A stretch of DNA of 6,709 nt, taken from positions 1 to 6,709 of the forward strand of contig JAYWGJ010000193.1 of the NCBI GenBank assembly GCA_043778315.1, in the 5' to 3' direction. Source of the stretch: JBEEMU01 sp043778315 (GTDB lineage Bacteria; Bacteroidota; Bacteroidia; Chitinophagales; Saprospiraceae). The position numbers were made by a program, and so were the translations under genes. The number at the start of each line of letters is the position of its first letter. Positions within the stretch are counted from its first letter, which is position 1. This document shows positions 1 to 6,461 of this stretch, in pieces. The notes below the pieces were generated by a model. It was not told the DNA's origin. It did not search any database and saw nothing but the letters and a program-made list of their open reading frames with translations.

Positions 1-288
1 TCTAAAATACGCCTCGATGCCGATTTCTTTTTTAGCTTGCCAAATCGCTTCGCTATGCAAAAAGTAATTATAAGCATCGTTGATGCCGTAACGATGAAAG
101 TGATAAGCGATAAAAATCAATCCAAACGCCACTTTTGTACCAAAAGCGGCTACACTCGCCATTGGCGGCAGTCCGCGCAACTGCAAAGCACCAAAATGAT
201 AGATTAAACCAGTAAAAAGCAGTAAATAAACGATAATTAACAGTAGTTCGATGCCCGTGAAGGACGGCGCAGGCAGAATTTCGAGCAT
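1..288 (-). CDS. Unrecognised polytopic membrane protein, N-terminal part (runs off left edge)
   Basis: An open frame on the minus strand starts at the ATG whose complement is 286-288 and stays open for 96 codons to the window edge, so only the N-terminus is seen. Two hydrophobic segments are clear: about residues 12-33 (IELLLIIVYLLLFTGLIYHF) and 44-63 (ASVAAFGTKVAFGLIFIAYH). They are followed by an aromatic-rich stretch, HRYGINDAYNYFLHSEAIW (about 65-83), that should lie outside the membrane. This layout, with a K/F-rich helix running into a Y-x-x-x-D-x-Y segment, is reminiscent of large Bacteroidota multi-pass proteins of the glycosyltransferase or O-antigen-polymerase kind. That is only an impression and I assign no function. 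There is no Shine-Dalgarno sequence upstream, which is normal for the phylum. A -7 promoter element lies about 55 bp upstream. It is transcribed divergently from ftsK. Confidence 0.72.
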   Translation of the reverse strand, partial: MLEILPAPSFTGIELLLIIVYLLLFTGLIYHFGALQLRGLPPMASVAAFGTKVAFGLIFIAYHFHRYGINDAYNYFLHSEAIWQAKKEIGIEAYFR

Positions 289-341
289 ATTTTGATGATT
301 TTATAAATAAAAAAGGAGTTTTGTGTGGTGTTTTGTTGTCG

Positions 342-349
342 CAAATATA
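342..349 (-). promoter_or_regulatory. Putative -7 promoter element for the left-edge membrane gene
   Basis: On the minus strand, positions 349 to 342 read TATATTTG, a full match to the Bacteroidota -7 consensus TAnnTTTG. It lies 53 bp upstream of the ATG at 288, giving a predicted leader of about 45-50 nt. No clear TTTG/TTG -33 element is found at the expected distance; that region is simply A/T-rich. The -7 match is seen directly; promoter activity is inferred. Confidence 0.5.
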
Positions 350-469
350 CGTTAAAATAAAAAAATATTTACTAAGGTAATTGGCTCAACGATACGCTAA
401 TGTTTTTCTATCATGATACTTCGTCTAGGCTCTGAGGTTAGAAGAGCTAAAATATCAAATATAAACTTT

Positions 470-498
470 TTTGTTTCAATTTTTTTTAGCTAAATTTG
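470..498 (+). promoter_or_regulatory. Bacteroidota-type promoter for ftsK
   Basis: TTTG at 470-473 and TAAATTTG at 491-498 are separated by 17 nt. This matches the -33 TTTG / -7 TAnnTTTG promoter architecture of the Bacteroidota primary sigma factor. Transcription would start near 503-506, giving a leader of about 40 nt before the ATG at 545. The leader ends in an AT-rich stretch without a Shine-Dalgarno sequence. An 8-bp inverted repeat (445-452 and 484-491) flanks the -33 element, and its right arm touches the -7 box. Confidence 0.68.
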
Positions 499-544
499 CA
501 GCTTTATTTTCTTATTGTAAAAAAATACACACCTTATATATACT

Positions 545-3142
545 ATGGCAAAAGGCAAAAAAACGAAATGGAGCTGGATAGACTTTTTCTTTCCCAAGTG
601 GTTGTTTCCGTACAAAATGGATTTAGCGGACGAGCGCATTCCCAAACTGCTGGGTTTGGTGCTGGTCTTAATTTCTATCTACCTGTTCGTAGCGTTCACG
701 TCGTACCTCGGCAGTTGGCAAGCCGACCAAGACGAAGTCCGTTTTTACTCGTGGGGCTTACTTTTCAAAACCGACGTGCATATCGAAAACGCGCTCGGGC
801 GGCTCGGCGCGTTAGTGTCGCATCGGTTCATGTTCGAGGGCTTCGGGTTGCCGTCGTTCGCCTTAGTGTTTTTGCTCGGTACTTTGGGTATCAATCAAAT
901 GCGTCGGCGACACGTCCGTGAACTCTACGGTCTGTTCTTTTTCAGTTTTTTGGCGATGACCGTCGCGGCGGTTCTGCTACATTTCATATTCAATGTCGGC
1001 ACTGCGTCGGCGTTCCCGTGGGGCGGCATCGTAGGTGAGTCTATTTGTACTTGGCTGATGCAACTTATCGGCACTACGGGTATGATCATTTTGATATTAT
1101 TTTCGCTTATCGGGTCTATTATTTGGATATTTAATCCGACAACCGAAGACTTTACAGTCGATAATTTTTTAGATGCGATAGAGGAACGCACAGGGCTACC
1201 GCTTTCGCGTTTCCGCAATTTTGAAAATGCAACCGACTCTGCCGACGCACCAAAAGCGGCTCGCAAACGCCCCGCTACCGCTTTTAAGGACGCGAAAGCG
1301 GACACAAAAGAGGATAACGACGATATTAACGATGATACTAACAACAAACGCGCACCAATAAAACCGACCTATAATCCGCTCACGCCTGCGCAATCGCTCA
1401 CGCTCCCCGACGACGAAGGTGCAAAAGAAGTGAACCTACAAACAGGGCAAATTCGCATACCGCTACAAAGCAGCGCGCAGCGCGTCCGTACATCGCTCAT
1501 GCCCGGCAATGACGACTTTGAGATAGACGTTCCCGAAGGCGAAAAAGTAGATATGACCGACCAAGAACCCGAAATATTTAGCCACAACCCGACCTCCGCC
1601 GAACGCGGCGCAGAAGACACCGAGCCTTACGACCCGACGCTCGACCTCAGCAGCTACGAACACCCTGTATTGGCACTTTTGGAAAATTACGACGACCAAA
1701 AAGTAGAGATTGACCGCGCCGAACTCGAGGCAAATAAAGACCAAATTGTGGCTACTTTATTGGATTACAAAATCGAAATTACGAAGATAAAAGCGACCAT
1801 CGGACCTACCGTCACGCTCTACGAAATCGTTCCTGCGCCTGGTGTGCGCATCTCCAAAATCAAAGGACTCGAAGACGACGTTGCGCTCAACCTCGCCGCG
1901 CTCGGTATTCGTATCATCGCGCCGATACCCGGACGCGGCACTATCGGCATCGAAGTGCCGAACAAAAATAAACAAATCGTTTCGCTCAAAGAAGTATTGG
2001 CTTCTGAAAAATTTAAGCGCGCCACGATGGATTTGCCCATTGCGTTAGGCAAAACGATAAATAACGAGGTTTTTGTAGCCGATTTGGCAAAAATGCCACA
2101 CCTTTTGATAGCTGGCGCGACGGGACAAGGTAAATCGGTTGGTATTAACACCGTTATCATGTCGATATTATACAAAAAACACCCGTCGCAGGTCAAATTA
2201 GTGCTTATCGACCCCAAAAAGGTAGAGCTTTCGCCTTATAATAAGATAGAACACCACTTTTTGGCGTTTTTGCCAGGGCAAGACGAACCGATTATCACCG
2301 AAACCCAAAAGGTAATCCATACGCTCAATTCGCTTTGTATGGAGATGGATCAACGTTACGATTTGCTCAAAAAAGCGGAGTGCCGCAACCTAAAAGAGTA
2401 CAACGCGAAGTTTATTGCGCGTCGATTAAGTCCTCTCAAAGGGCATAAATTTTTGCCGTTTATCGTACTCGTCATCGACGAGTTTGCGGATATGATTATG
2501 ACCGCAGGCAAAGAGGTAGAGCAGCCGATTGGTCGCTTGGCGCAATTGGCAAGGGCGGTCGGTATTCACTTGATTATCGCTACGCAACGCCCGTCGGTGA
2601 ACATCATTACGGGGGTGATAAAAGCCAATTTCCCCGTCCGATTGGCGTTTAAAGTGTCCTCCAAAGTCGATTCGCGCACTATTTTGGATAGCGGCGGAGC
2701 CGACCAACTCATCGGTCGCGGCGATATGTTGCTCTCCATAGAAGGCGAAACGATACGGCTGCAATGCGCGTTTGTGGACACGCCCGAAGTGGAGCGCGTG
2801 ATAGATTATATTGCGTCGCAACGCGGTTTCCCCGAGCCGTATCTGCTCCCCGAAGTGGGCATGGGCGACACGATGAGCGGCAGCGACGACAACTTTTCGG
2901 TAGGCGACTGGGACGAGTTTTTTGAGGACGCGGCGCGTACACTAGTGCAGACGCAGCAAGGCTCTACCTCGATGATACAACGCCGCCTAAAGCTCGGCTA
3001 CAACCGCGCTGGGCGCATCATGGATCAGCTCGAGGCGGCAGGTATCGTCGGTCCGAACGAAGGCAGTAAGGCACGGGAGGTACTCGTACCCGACGAAGCG
3101 GAACTCGATAGGTATTTGGCGCAGTTGCGCAAACGGAAGTAG
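545..3142 (+). CDS. ftsK: FtsK/SpoIIIE-family DNA translocase
   Basis: This is the septum-anchored, ATP-driven double-stranded DNA pump that clears the chromosome from the division site and supports dimer resolution. The 865-residue protein has the complete family layout. Four membrane helices lie at about residues 34-55, 99-118, 126-149 and 174-197. A charged, D/E/N/T-rich low-complexity linker spans about 200-365, and the alpha/beta RecA-like motor about 370-770. Walker A is GATGQGKS at 524-531 with catalytic K530; the Q in place of the usual S appears normal for Bacteroidota. Walker B is LVIDE with D645 and E646, followed by FADMIMTAGKEVEQ. The DNA-reading gamma winged helix is at about 800-865 (RRLKLGYNRAGRIMDQLEAA from 813). 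The ATG at 545 is chosen because the short basic N-terminus before the first helix is typical. There is no Shine-Dalgarno sequence. It is preceded by its own promoter, followed by hairpins, and probably monocistronic. No key residue is missing. Confidence 0.97.
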   Translation: MAKGKKTKWSWIDFFFPKWLFPYKMDLADERIPKLLGLVLVLISIYLFVAFTSYLGSWQADQDEVRFYSWGLLFKTDVHIENALGRLGALVSHRFMFEGFGLPSFALVFLLGTLGINQMRRRHVRELYGLFFFSFLAMTVAAVLLHFIFNVGTASAFPWGGIVGESICTWLMQLIGTTGMIILILFSLIGSIIWIFNPTTEDFTVDNFLDAIEERTGLPLSRFRNFENATDSADAPKAARKRPATAFKDAKADTKEDNDDINDDTNNKRAPIKPTYNPLTPAQSLTLPDDEGAKEVNLQTGQIRIPLQSSAQRVRTSLMPGNDDFEIDVPEGEKVDMTDQEPEIFSHNPTSAERGAEDTEPYDPTLDLSSYEHPVLALLENYDDQKVEIDRAELEANKDQIVATLLDYKIEITKIKATIGPTVTLYEIVPAPGVRISKIKGLEDDVALNLAALGIRIIAPIPGRGTIGIEVPNKNKQIVSLKEVLASEKFKRATMDLPIALGKTINNEVFVADLAKMPHLLIAGATGQGKSVGINTVIMSILYKKHPSQVKLVLIDPKKVELSPYNKIEHHFLAFLPGQDEPIITETQKVIHTLNSLCMEMDQRYDLLKKAECRNLKEYNAKFIARRLSPLKGHKFLPFIVLVIDEFADMIMTAGKEVEQPIGRLAQLARAVGIHLIIATQRPSVNIITGVIKANFPVRLAFKVSSKVDSRTILDSGGADQLIGRGDMLLSIEGETIRLQCAFVDTPEVERVIDYIASQRGFPEPYLLPEVGMGDTMSGSDDNFSVGDWDEFFEDAARTLVQTQQGSTSMIQRRLKLGYNRAGRIMDQLEAAGIVGPNEGSKAREVLVPDEAELDRYLAQLRKRK

Positions 3143-3159
3143 ATGAGGATTTTGGGGTG

Positions 3160-3180
3160 CGACGGAACGCTGTTCCGTCG
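3160..3180. repeat. Tight hairpin: 9-bp perfect stem, 3-nt loop
   Basis: Arms CGACGGAAC (3160-3168) and GTTCCGTCG (3172-3180) pair perfectly around the loop GCT, 17 bp after the ftsK stop. No U-tract follows, so it is not a classical intrinsic terminator on its own. Its core GGAACGCTGTTCC is related to the hairpin at 3193-3209 read on the other strand (GAAACGCTGTTTC). The two therefore look like members of one small palindromic family rather than unrelated structures. Confidence 0.7.
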
Positions 3181-3192
3181 ATATGCTTTTCA

Positions 3193-3224
3193 CCGAAACA
3201 GCGTTTCGGCGCAAGTGCGCCGAA
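3193..3224. repeat. Two overlapping, mutually exclusive hairpins
   Basis: The first hairpin pairs CCGAAAC (3193-3199) with GTTTCGG (3203-3209) around AGC. The second pairs TTCGGCGC (3205-3212) with GCGCCGAA (3217-3224) around AAGT. They share 3205-3209, so only one can form in a given RNA molecule. Both stems are perfect. Together with the neighbouring stems at 3160-3180 and 3225-3261, nearly every base from 3160 to 3261 can be in a stem-loop. Whether these act in RNA (3' end formation, stability) or as DNA repeat elements cannot be decided here. Confidence 0.62.
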
Positions 3225-3261
3225 CCCTCCATTTTCACCCGAAAGGTGTAAAAATGGAGGG
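3225..3261 (+). terminator. Long hairpin downstream of ftsK, candidate terminator
   Basis: CCCTCCATTTT (3225-3235) pairs perfectly with AAAATGGAGGG (3251-3261). The stem can extend inward through CACC (3236-3239) and GGTG (3245-3248), with a 2-nt TA bulge and a small GAAA-containing loop. It lies between the ftsK stop at 3142 and the next start at 3346, as expected for a 3' end or RNA-stabilising structure. The bases after it (TTGTTGATATATAG) are only weakly U-rich, so factor-independent termination is uncertain. Confidence 0.5.
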
Positions 3262-3305
3262 TTGTTGATATATAGCAGCTACTACTATCTATCCAAAAAA
3301 TTACC

Positions 3306-3313
3306 TACCTTTA
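3306..3313 (+). promoter_or_regulatory. Possible -7 promoter element for the OmpA-domain gene
   Basis: TACCTTTA matches seven of eight positions of TAnnTTTG and lies 32 bp before the ATG at 3346, giving a leader of about 25 nt. No recognisable TTTG/TTG -33 element is at the right distance. It is offered because the preceding hairpins make read-through from ftsK unlikely to be the only source of transcript. Confidence 0.35.
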
Positions 3314-3345
3314 CGACAGACTTGTCTTTTAAAACGATTTTTTTT

Positions 3346-5142
3346 ATGCTAAAATCCGCTTTCATTATTCCAATTTTTTTATTTGGGTTTAACCCAAATA
3401 CTGCGACCGCGCAAAATTTAGTTCCAAACTCGAGTTTCGAAAACGTTAAGCAACTGCCCGATAATTTTTGTCAAAACGACAGCAAAAGTTATACTAAATG
3501 TCTTGTCGATTGGTATTCGCCAAATTACGCGACACCCGATATTTGGCATGCTGGTGTAAATACGGATATATTAGATTACAAATATAGTGACCTAACTAAT
3601 GCCGCAAAAAGCGGTACTAATATGTCGGGTATAGTGTACTTCCCTGCGGGTTGGTCGGAGTATATTCAATGCAAATTGGTTACGCCATTAGCAAAAAGCA
3701 AATATTATTACGGTGAAATGTGGACTTCGTCGGATATGGTGGGCGCAGAACCGCGTTTTGGGCTACTATTTACGCCGAATATGTGGCAAGTGAATGATAC
3801 AAGTGGGATATATGATTTGCACGTCGCGCAGCCACAGATACCGAGCAGTATTCGTTTTACGACCCGTTGGCATAAAATAGCGGGCGTTTTTCAGGCGACT
3901 GAAAAATACGAGTATTTGTCGATTGGTATTTTTGCGCGAAACAGCAGCGTGGAAAAGGTGCGTCATTCTTATACTTTAATAGACGACGTGCTAGTGCGCG
4001 AAATCAGCAAAACGGAGTTTGAAACCTACGAACCCGACCTCAGCGACCGCGTCATCAATAAAGGTGATAATATTAGACTAAAAAATATTGAATTTGAAAC
4101 CGCAAAAGTGGATTTACTGCCCACTTCGTTCGTCGAACTCGATAAACTATTATTGCTATTAAAAACAAATCCGAACCTGAGAATAGGCTTGGAAGGACAT
4201 ACCGACAACAAAAATACTGCCGATTTTAACCAAAAACTATCCGAGGAGCGCGCAAAAGCGGTGTACGATTACCTTATCGCTAAAAAAGTAGCTGCCAACC
4301 AAATCACTTACGCGGGTTATGGCAAAACCAAACCTATCGCCGACAATAATACGGAGGCAGGTCGTGCGCTCAATCGGTGCGTGAGCGTGGCAGTTTTGGC
4401 GGTTGCGAGTAACGAAGATTTGTATTTAGCAGCTTGTCGCAACGCGAAACGCAACCAAAAAGACTCCGCTTTTTACTATTTGCAATTGGCGCAACGCGGC
4501 GGAATGACCGATTTGGTGGTTTTATTCGACCCTGACTTGAACAACCTAAAGCAAGACCCGCGTTGGCTAAAAATAAAAGGTTTTGCAGAAATTGATTTTT
4601 TGAAAGTGACGAGTCGGCTCGACAAAAACTTGGCTTTGGGCTTGTATTCGGTTTGGTACGAAGACCAAATGGCGCGTCAGCCGCAAGACTTATTAAAGCA
4701 CCTCAAAGGCTATGATTTCGGCTATCCGCCCTACGATAGCACCGCTTGCGCCGCCCTCAACGCGCAACACCGCAAATACATAGATGCTGTGATTACGCCA
4801 AAAGGCGTAAAATTTGATGTCCGATTAGATACCAAAGCGAACGAAGCGATTTTTTTGACCGTCCTGCACAGCAATAGCGTCGCGTATATGCAAACGTATT
4901 TGCCGCTCATGGAGGCGTGGATAAAACGAGTACCGCGTGTCCGTTTTTTGTTGGCAGAATATCGAGATAAACTGTTGGTGCTACAAAATAAACCACAAAT
5001 ATATGGTACGCAACGCCGCGCCGACAACCGTTTTTATACCGTAGAAAACCCCGAAACGCTCAACTATCGGCGTGCAACAATGGTATTAGAGCCTTTGAAT
5101 GCGGATATTATGGTGGAAATTATGGCGCATGAGAAAAAGTAG
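3346..5142 (+). CDS. Secreted OmpA-domain protein with DUF6624-like C-terminal domain
   Basis: The protein has 598 residues. Residues 1-22 form a signal peptide (hydrophobic IIPIFLFGF, then ATA before Q23). Mature NLVPNSSFE is a common start of Bacteroidota secreted proteins, and about 24-235 appears to be a beta-rich domain with a possible ligand-binding or galactose-binding-like fold. About 243-350 is an OmpA C-terminal domain: IEFETAKVDLLP, GHTDN with D287, LSEERA with R302, GYGKTKPIADNNTEAGRALNR with N343-R344. D287 and R302 sit 15 apart, as do the diaminopimelate-binding D and R of Acinetobacter OmpA, so peptidoglycan anchoring in the periplasm or outer membrane is expected. About 356-410 is a short helical, TPR-like segment ending in DPRW. 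About 415-590 resembles DUF6624 (QH at 474-475, LHSNS at 507-511, QIYGTQ at 551-556), of unknown function. The frame is open upstream to 3157, but the signal peptide fixes the start at 3346. No outer-membrane barrel is present. It is probably monocistronic. The OmpA assignment is firm; the flanking domains are less so. Confidence 0.9.
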   Translation: MLKSAFIIPIFLFGFNPNTATAQNLVPNSSFENVKQLPDNFCQNDSKSYTKCLVDWYSPNYATPDIWHAGVNTDILDYKYSDLTNAAKSGTNMSGIVYFPAGWSEYIQCKLVTPLAKSKYYYGEMWTSSDMVGAEPRFGLLFTPNMWQVNDTSGIYDLHVAQPQIPSSIRFTTRWHKIAGVFQATEKYEYLSIGIFARNSSVEKVRHSYTLIDDVLVREISKTEFETYEPDLSDRVINKGDNIRLKNIEFETAKVDLLPTSFVELDKLLLLLKTNPNLRIGLEGHTDNKNTADFNQKLSEERAKAVYDYLIAKKVAANQITYAGYGKTKPIADNNTEAGRALNRCVSVAVLAVASNEDLYLAACRNAKRNQKDSAFYYLQLAQRGGMTDLVVLFDPDLNNLKQDPRWLKIKGFAEIDFLKVTSRLDKNLALGLYSVWYEDQMARQPQDLLKHLKGYDFGYPPYDSTACAALNAQHRKYIDAVITPKGVKFDVRLDTKANEAIFLTVLHSNSVAYMQTYLPLMEAWIKRVPRVRFLLAEYRDKLLVLQNKPQIYGTQRRADNRFYTVENPETLNYRRATMVLEPLNADIMVEIMAHEKK

Positions 5143-5150
5143 GTGGGCGT

Positions 5151-5214
5151 AACGGCGTTCGGGTTTCAACCCGCACAGAATAAGATAGGTGCGGGTTGAA
5201 ACCCGCCCGCCGTT
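5151..5214 (+). terminator. 26-bp-arm inverted repeat after the OmpA-domain gene, probable terminator
   Basis: The left arm is 5151-5176 and the right arm 5189-5214, around the 12-nt loop AGAATAAGATAG. The arms are exact reverse complements except for two adjacent positions (TT at 5158-5159 against CC at 5206-5207). Each arm contains its own near-palindrome, CGGGTTTCAACCCG at 5160-5173 and CGGGTTGAAACCCG at 5192-5205, so two small hairpins can compete with one long one. It begins 8 bp after the stop at 5142. The following sequence is AT-rich and T-rich from 5221 on, but not an immediate U-tract. A 3'-end or terminator role is likely; a dispersed repeat is the alternative. Confidence 0.6.
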
Positions 5215-5291
5215 GCGAACCAATTATTTTTTATTTCTACCAATTTCATTTTTTTATTGTCAATAATAGTATAAAAAAACTTCGATAATCG

Positions 5292-5299
5292 TACTTTTG
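5292..5299 (+). promoter_or_regulatory. Putative -7 promoter element for fbaB
   Basis: TACTTTTG is a full match to the Bacteroidota -7 consensus TAnnTTTG, 59 bp before the ATG at 5359. This predicts a leader of about 50-55 nt. A -33 TTTG at the canonical 17-19 nt spacing is not seen; the nearest TTG (5257-5259) is too far upstream. The leader is AT-rich and has no Shine-Dalgarno sequence. Confidence 0.55.
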
Positions 5300-5358
5300 C
5301 ATTTATTCAAAGAAACAAACGTATTTTCAATCATTTTAATCATTTTTAATACTAAAAT

Positions 5359-6441
5359 ATGACTGCTCGTTACCAAAAAATCATCGAGACGCTTGGCGAA
5401 GATAAATCGCAGTACCTCTTAGACCATCAATGTCACACGATTGATAAAAAAAATATTCACCTGCCGTCGGGCGACTTCGTGGATAAAGTTTTTTCTATCA
5501 CCAATCGCAATATTCCTACGCTCCGCAACTTGCAAACGCTGTACAGCGCAGGACGTTTGGGCGGCACGGGCTACCTCAGCATTTTGCCGATAGACCAAGG
5601 CATAGAGCATTCGGCGGGCGCATCGTTCGCCAAAAACCCGATTTATTTTGACCCCGAAAACATCATCAAACTCGCGATAGAAGGCGGCTGCAACGGTGTT
5701 GCCTCTACCTACGGCGTACTAGCTGCTACGGCGCGCAAATACGCACACAAAATTCCGTATATCGTAAAGATAAATCACAACGAATTTTTAACTTATCCAA
5801 ACAAGTTTGACCAAATTATGTTCGGAACGCTCAAAAACGCCTGGGATATGGGCGCAACCGCCGTAGGCGCGACGATTTACTTCGGCTCTAACGAGTCGGC
5901 GCGGCAAATAGTGGAGGTTGCGAAAGCCTTCGAGATGGCGCACGAACTCGGCATGGCAACCATACTTTGGTGCTACACCCGCAACCCGTCGTTCAAAGTA
6001 AACGGCATCGATTACCACACGTCTGCCGACCTTTCGGGACAAGCAAACCACCTCGGCGTGACCATTCAAGCCGACATCATCAAACAAAAATTGCCGACAA
6101 ATAACGGCGGATATACTGCCCTCAACACGGGCGAGTCGGCGTATGGCAAAAACGACCCGCGTATGTACACCGACCTCGCCACCGACCACCCTATCGACCT
6201 CACCCGTTACCAAGTAGCGAACTGCTATATGGGACGCGCCGGACTCATCAATTCTGGTGGCGCAAGTAGCGGCGCGAGTGACTTGGCAGAAGCGGTAGAA
6301 ACGGCAGTTATCAACAAACGCGCAGGCGGTGCAGGCTTGATTTCGGGCAGAAAAGCCTTCCAGCGTCCGATGAAAGAAGGCGTAGGTATCCTCAGTGCTA
6401 TTCAAGACGTGTACCTCTGCAAGGAGGTGACGATTGCGTAA
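5359..6441 (+). CDS. fbaB: Class I fructose-bisphosphate aldolase, DhnA/FbaB type
   Basis: This cytosolic enzyme interconverts fructose 1,6-bisphosphate with dihydroxyacetone phosphate and glyceraldehyde 3-phosphate in glycolysis and gluconeogenesis, through a Schiff-base lysine and without metal. The 360 residues are close to the roughly 350 of E. coli FbaB and align with it almost to the last residue (ending in VTIA). Landmarks on the TIM barrel are PIDQGIEHS with D79, VKINHNE with K137, ADIIKQK with K242 as the expected Schiff-base lysine, NCYMGRAGLINSGGASSG (G300-G301) and GLISGRKAF (G330-R331) as the phosphate-binding loops. The ATG at 5359 is the natural start: AT-rich leader upstream, no Shine-Dalgarno sequence. 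It has its own promoter and is followed by a strong hairpin. accD comes next on the same strand. Class II zinc aldolases are unrelated in sequence, so the class assignment is secure. Confidence 0.96.
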   Translation: MTARYQKIIETLGEDKSQYLLDHQCHTIDKKNIHLPSGDFVDKVFSITNRNIPTLRNLQTLYSAGRLGGTGYLSILPIDQGIEHSAGASFAKNPIYFDPENIIKLAIEGGCNGVASTYGVLAATARKYAHKIPYIVKINHNEFLTYPNKFDQIMFGTLKNAWDMGATAVGATIYFGSNESARQIVEVAKAFEMAHELGMATILWCYTRNPSFKVNGIDYHTSADLSGQANHLGVTIQADIIKQKLPTNNGGYTALNTGESAYGKNDPRMYTDLATDHPIDLTRYQVANCYMGRAGLINSGGASSGASDLAEAVETAVINKRAGGAGLISGRKAFQRPMKEGVGILSAIQDVYLCKEVTIA

Positions 6442-6461
6442 AACGCTCCAATAATTGACTA

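Noticed and set aside
409..418. TATCATGATA palindrome upstream of ftsK
   Set aside because: Ten bases in AT-rich DNA are easily expected by chance, and the symmetry does not extend to the flanks.
496..921. 141-codon plus-strand open frame overlapping the start of ftsK
   Set aside because: Out of frame with ftsK, arginine/serine/valine-rich without domain features, and its ATG overlaps the -7 element of the ftsK promoter, ahead of the predicted transcript start. It is a shadow.
925..2942. Series of minus-strand open frames of 65-140 codons inside ftsK
   Set aside because: All are antisense to conserved FtsK motor or linker sequence and show no plausible protein features or promoters of their own.
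3160..3261. CRISPR-like array suggested by the cluster of repeats
   Set aside because: The repeats are short palindromes of differing sequence without regular spacers or direct-repeat periodicity, and no cas gene is present.
4731..5027. 98-codon minus-strand open frame
   Set aside because: Antisense to the DUF6624-like region of the OmpA-domain gene, with no recognisable domain or promoter.
6421..6430. AAGGAGGTGA, a perfect Shine-Dalgarno-like sequence at the 3' end of fbaB
   Set aside because: It encodes conserved C-terminal residues of FbaB. The only start codon at a usable distance (TTG at 6434) opens a six-codon frame, and the other genes here do not use Shine-Dalgarno sites.
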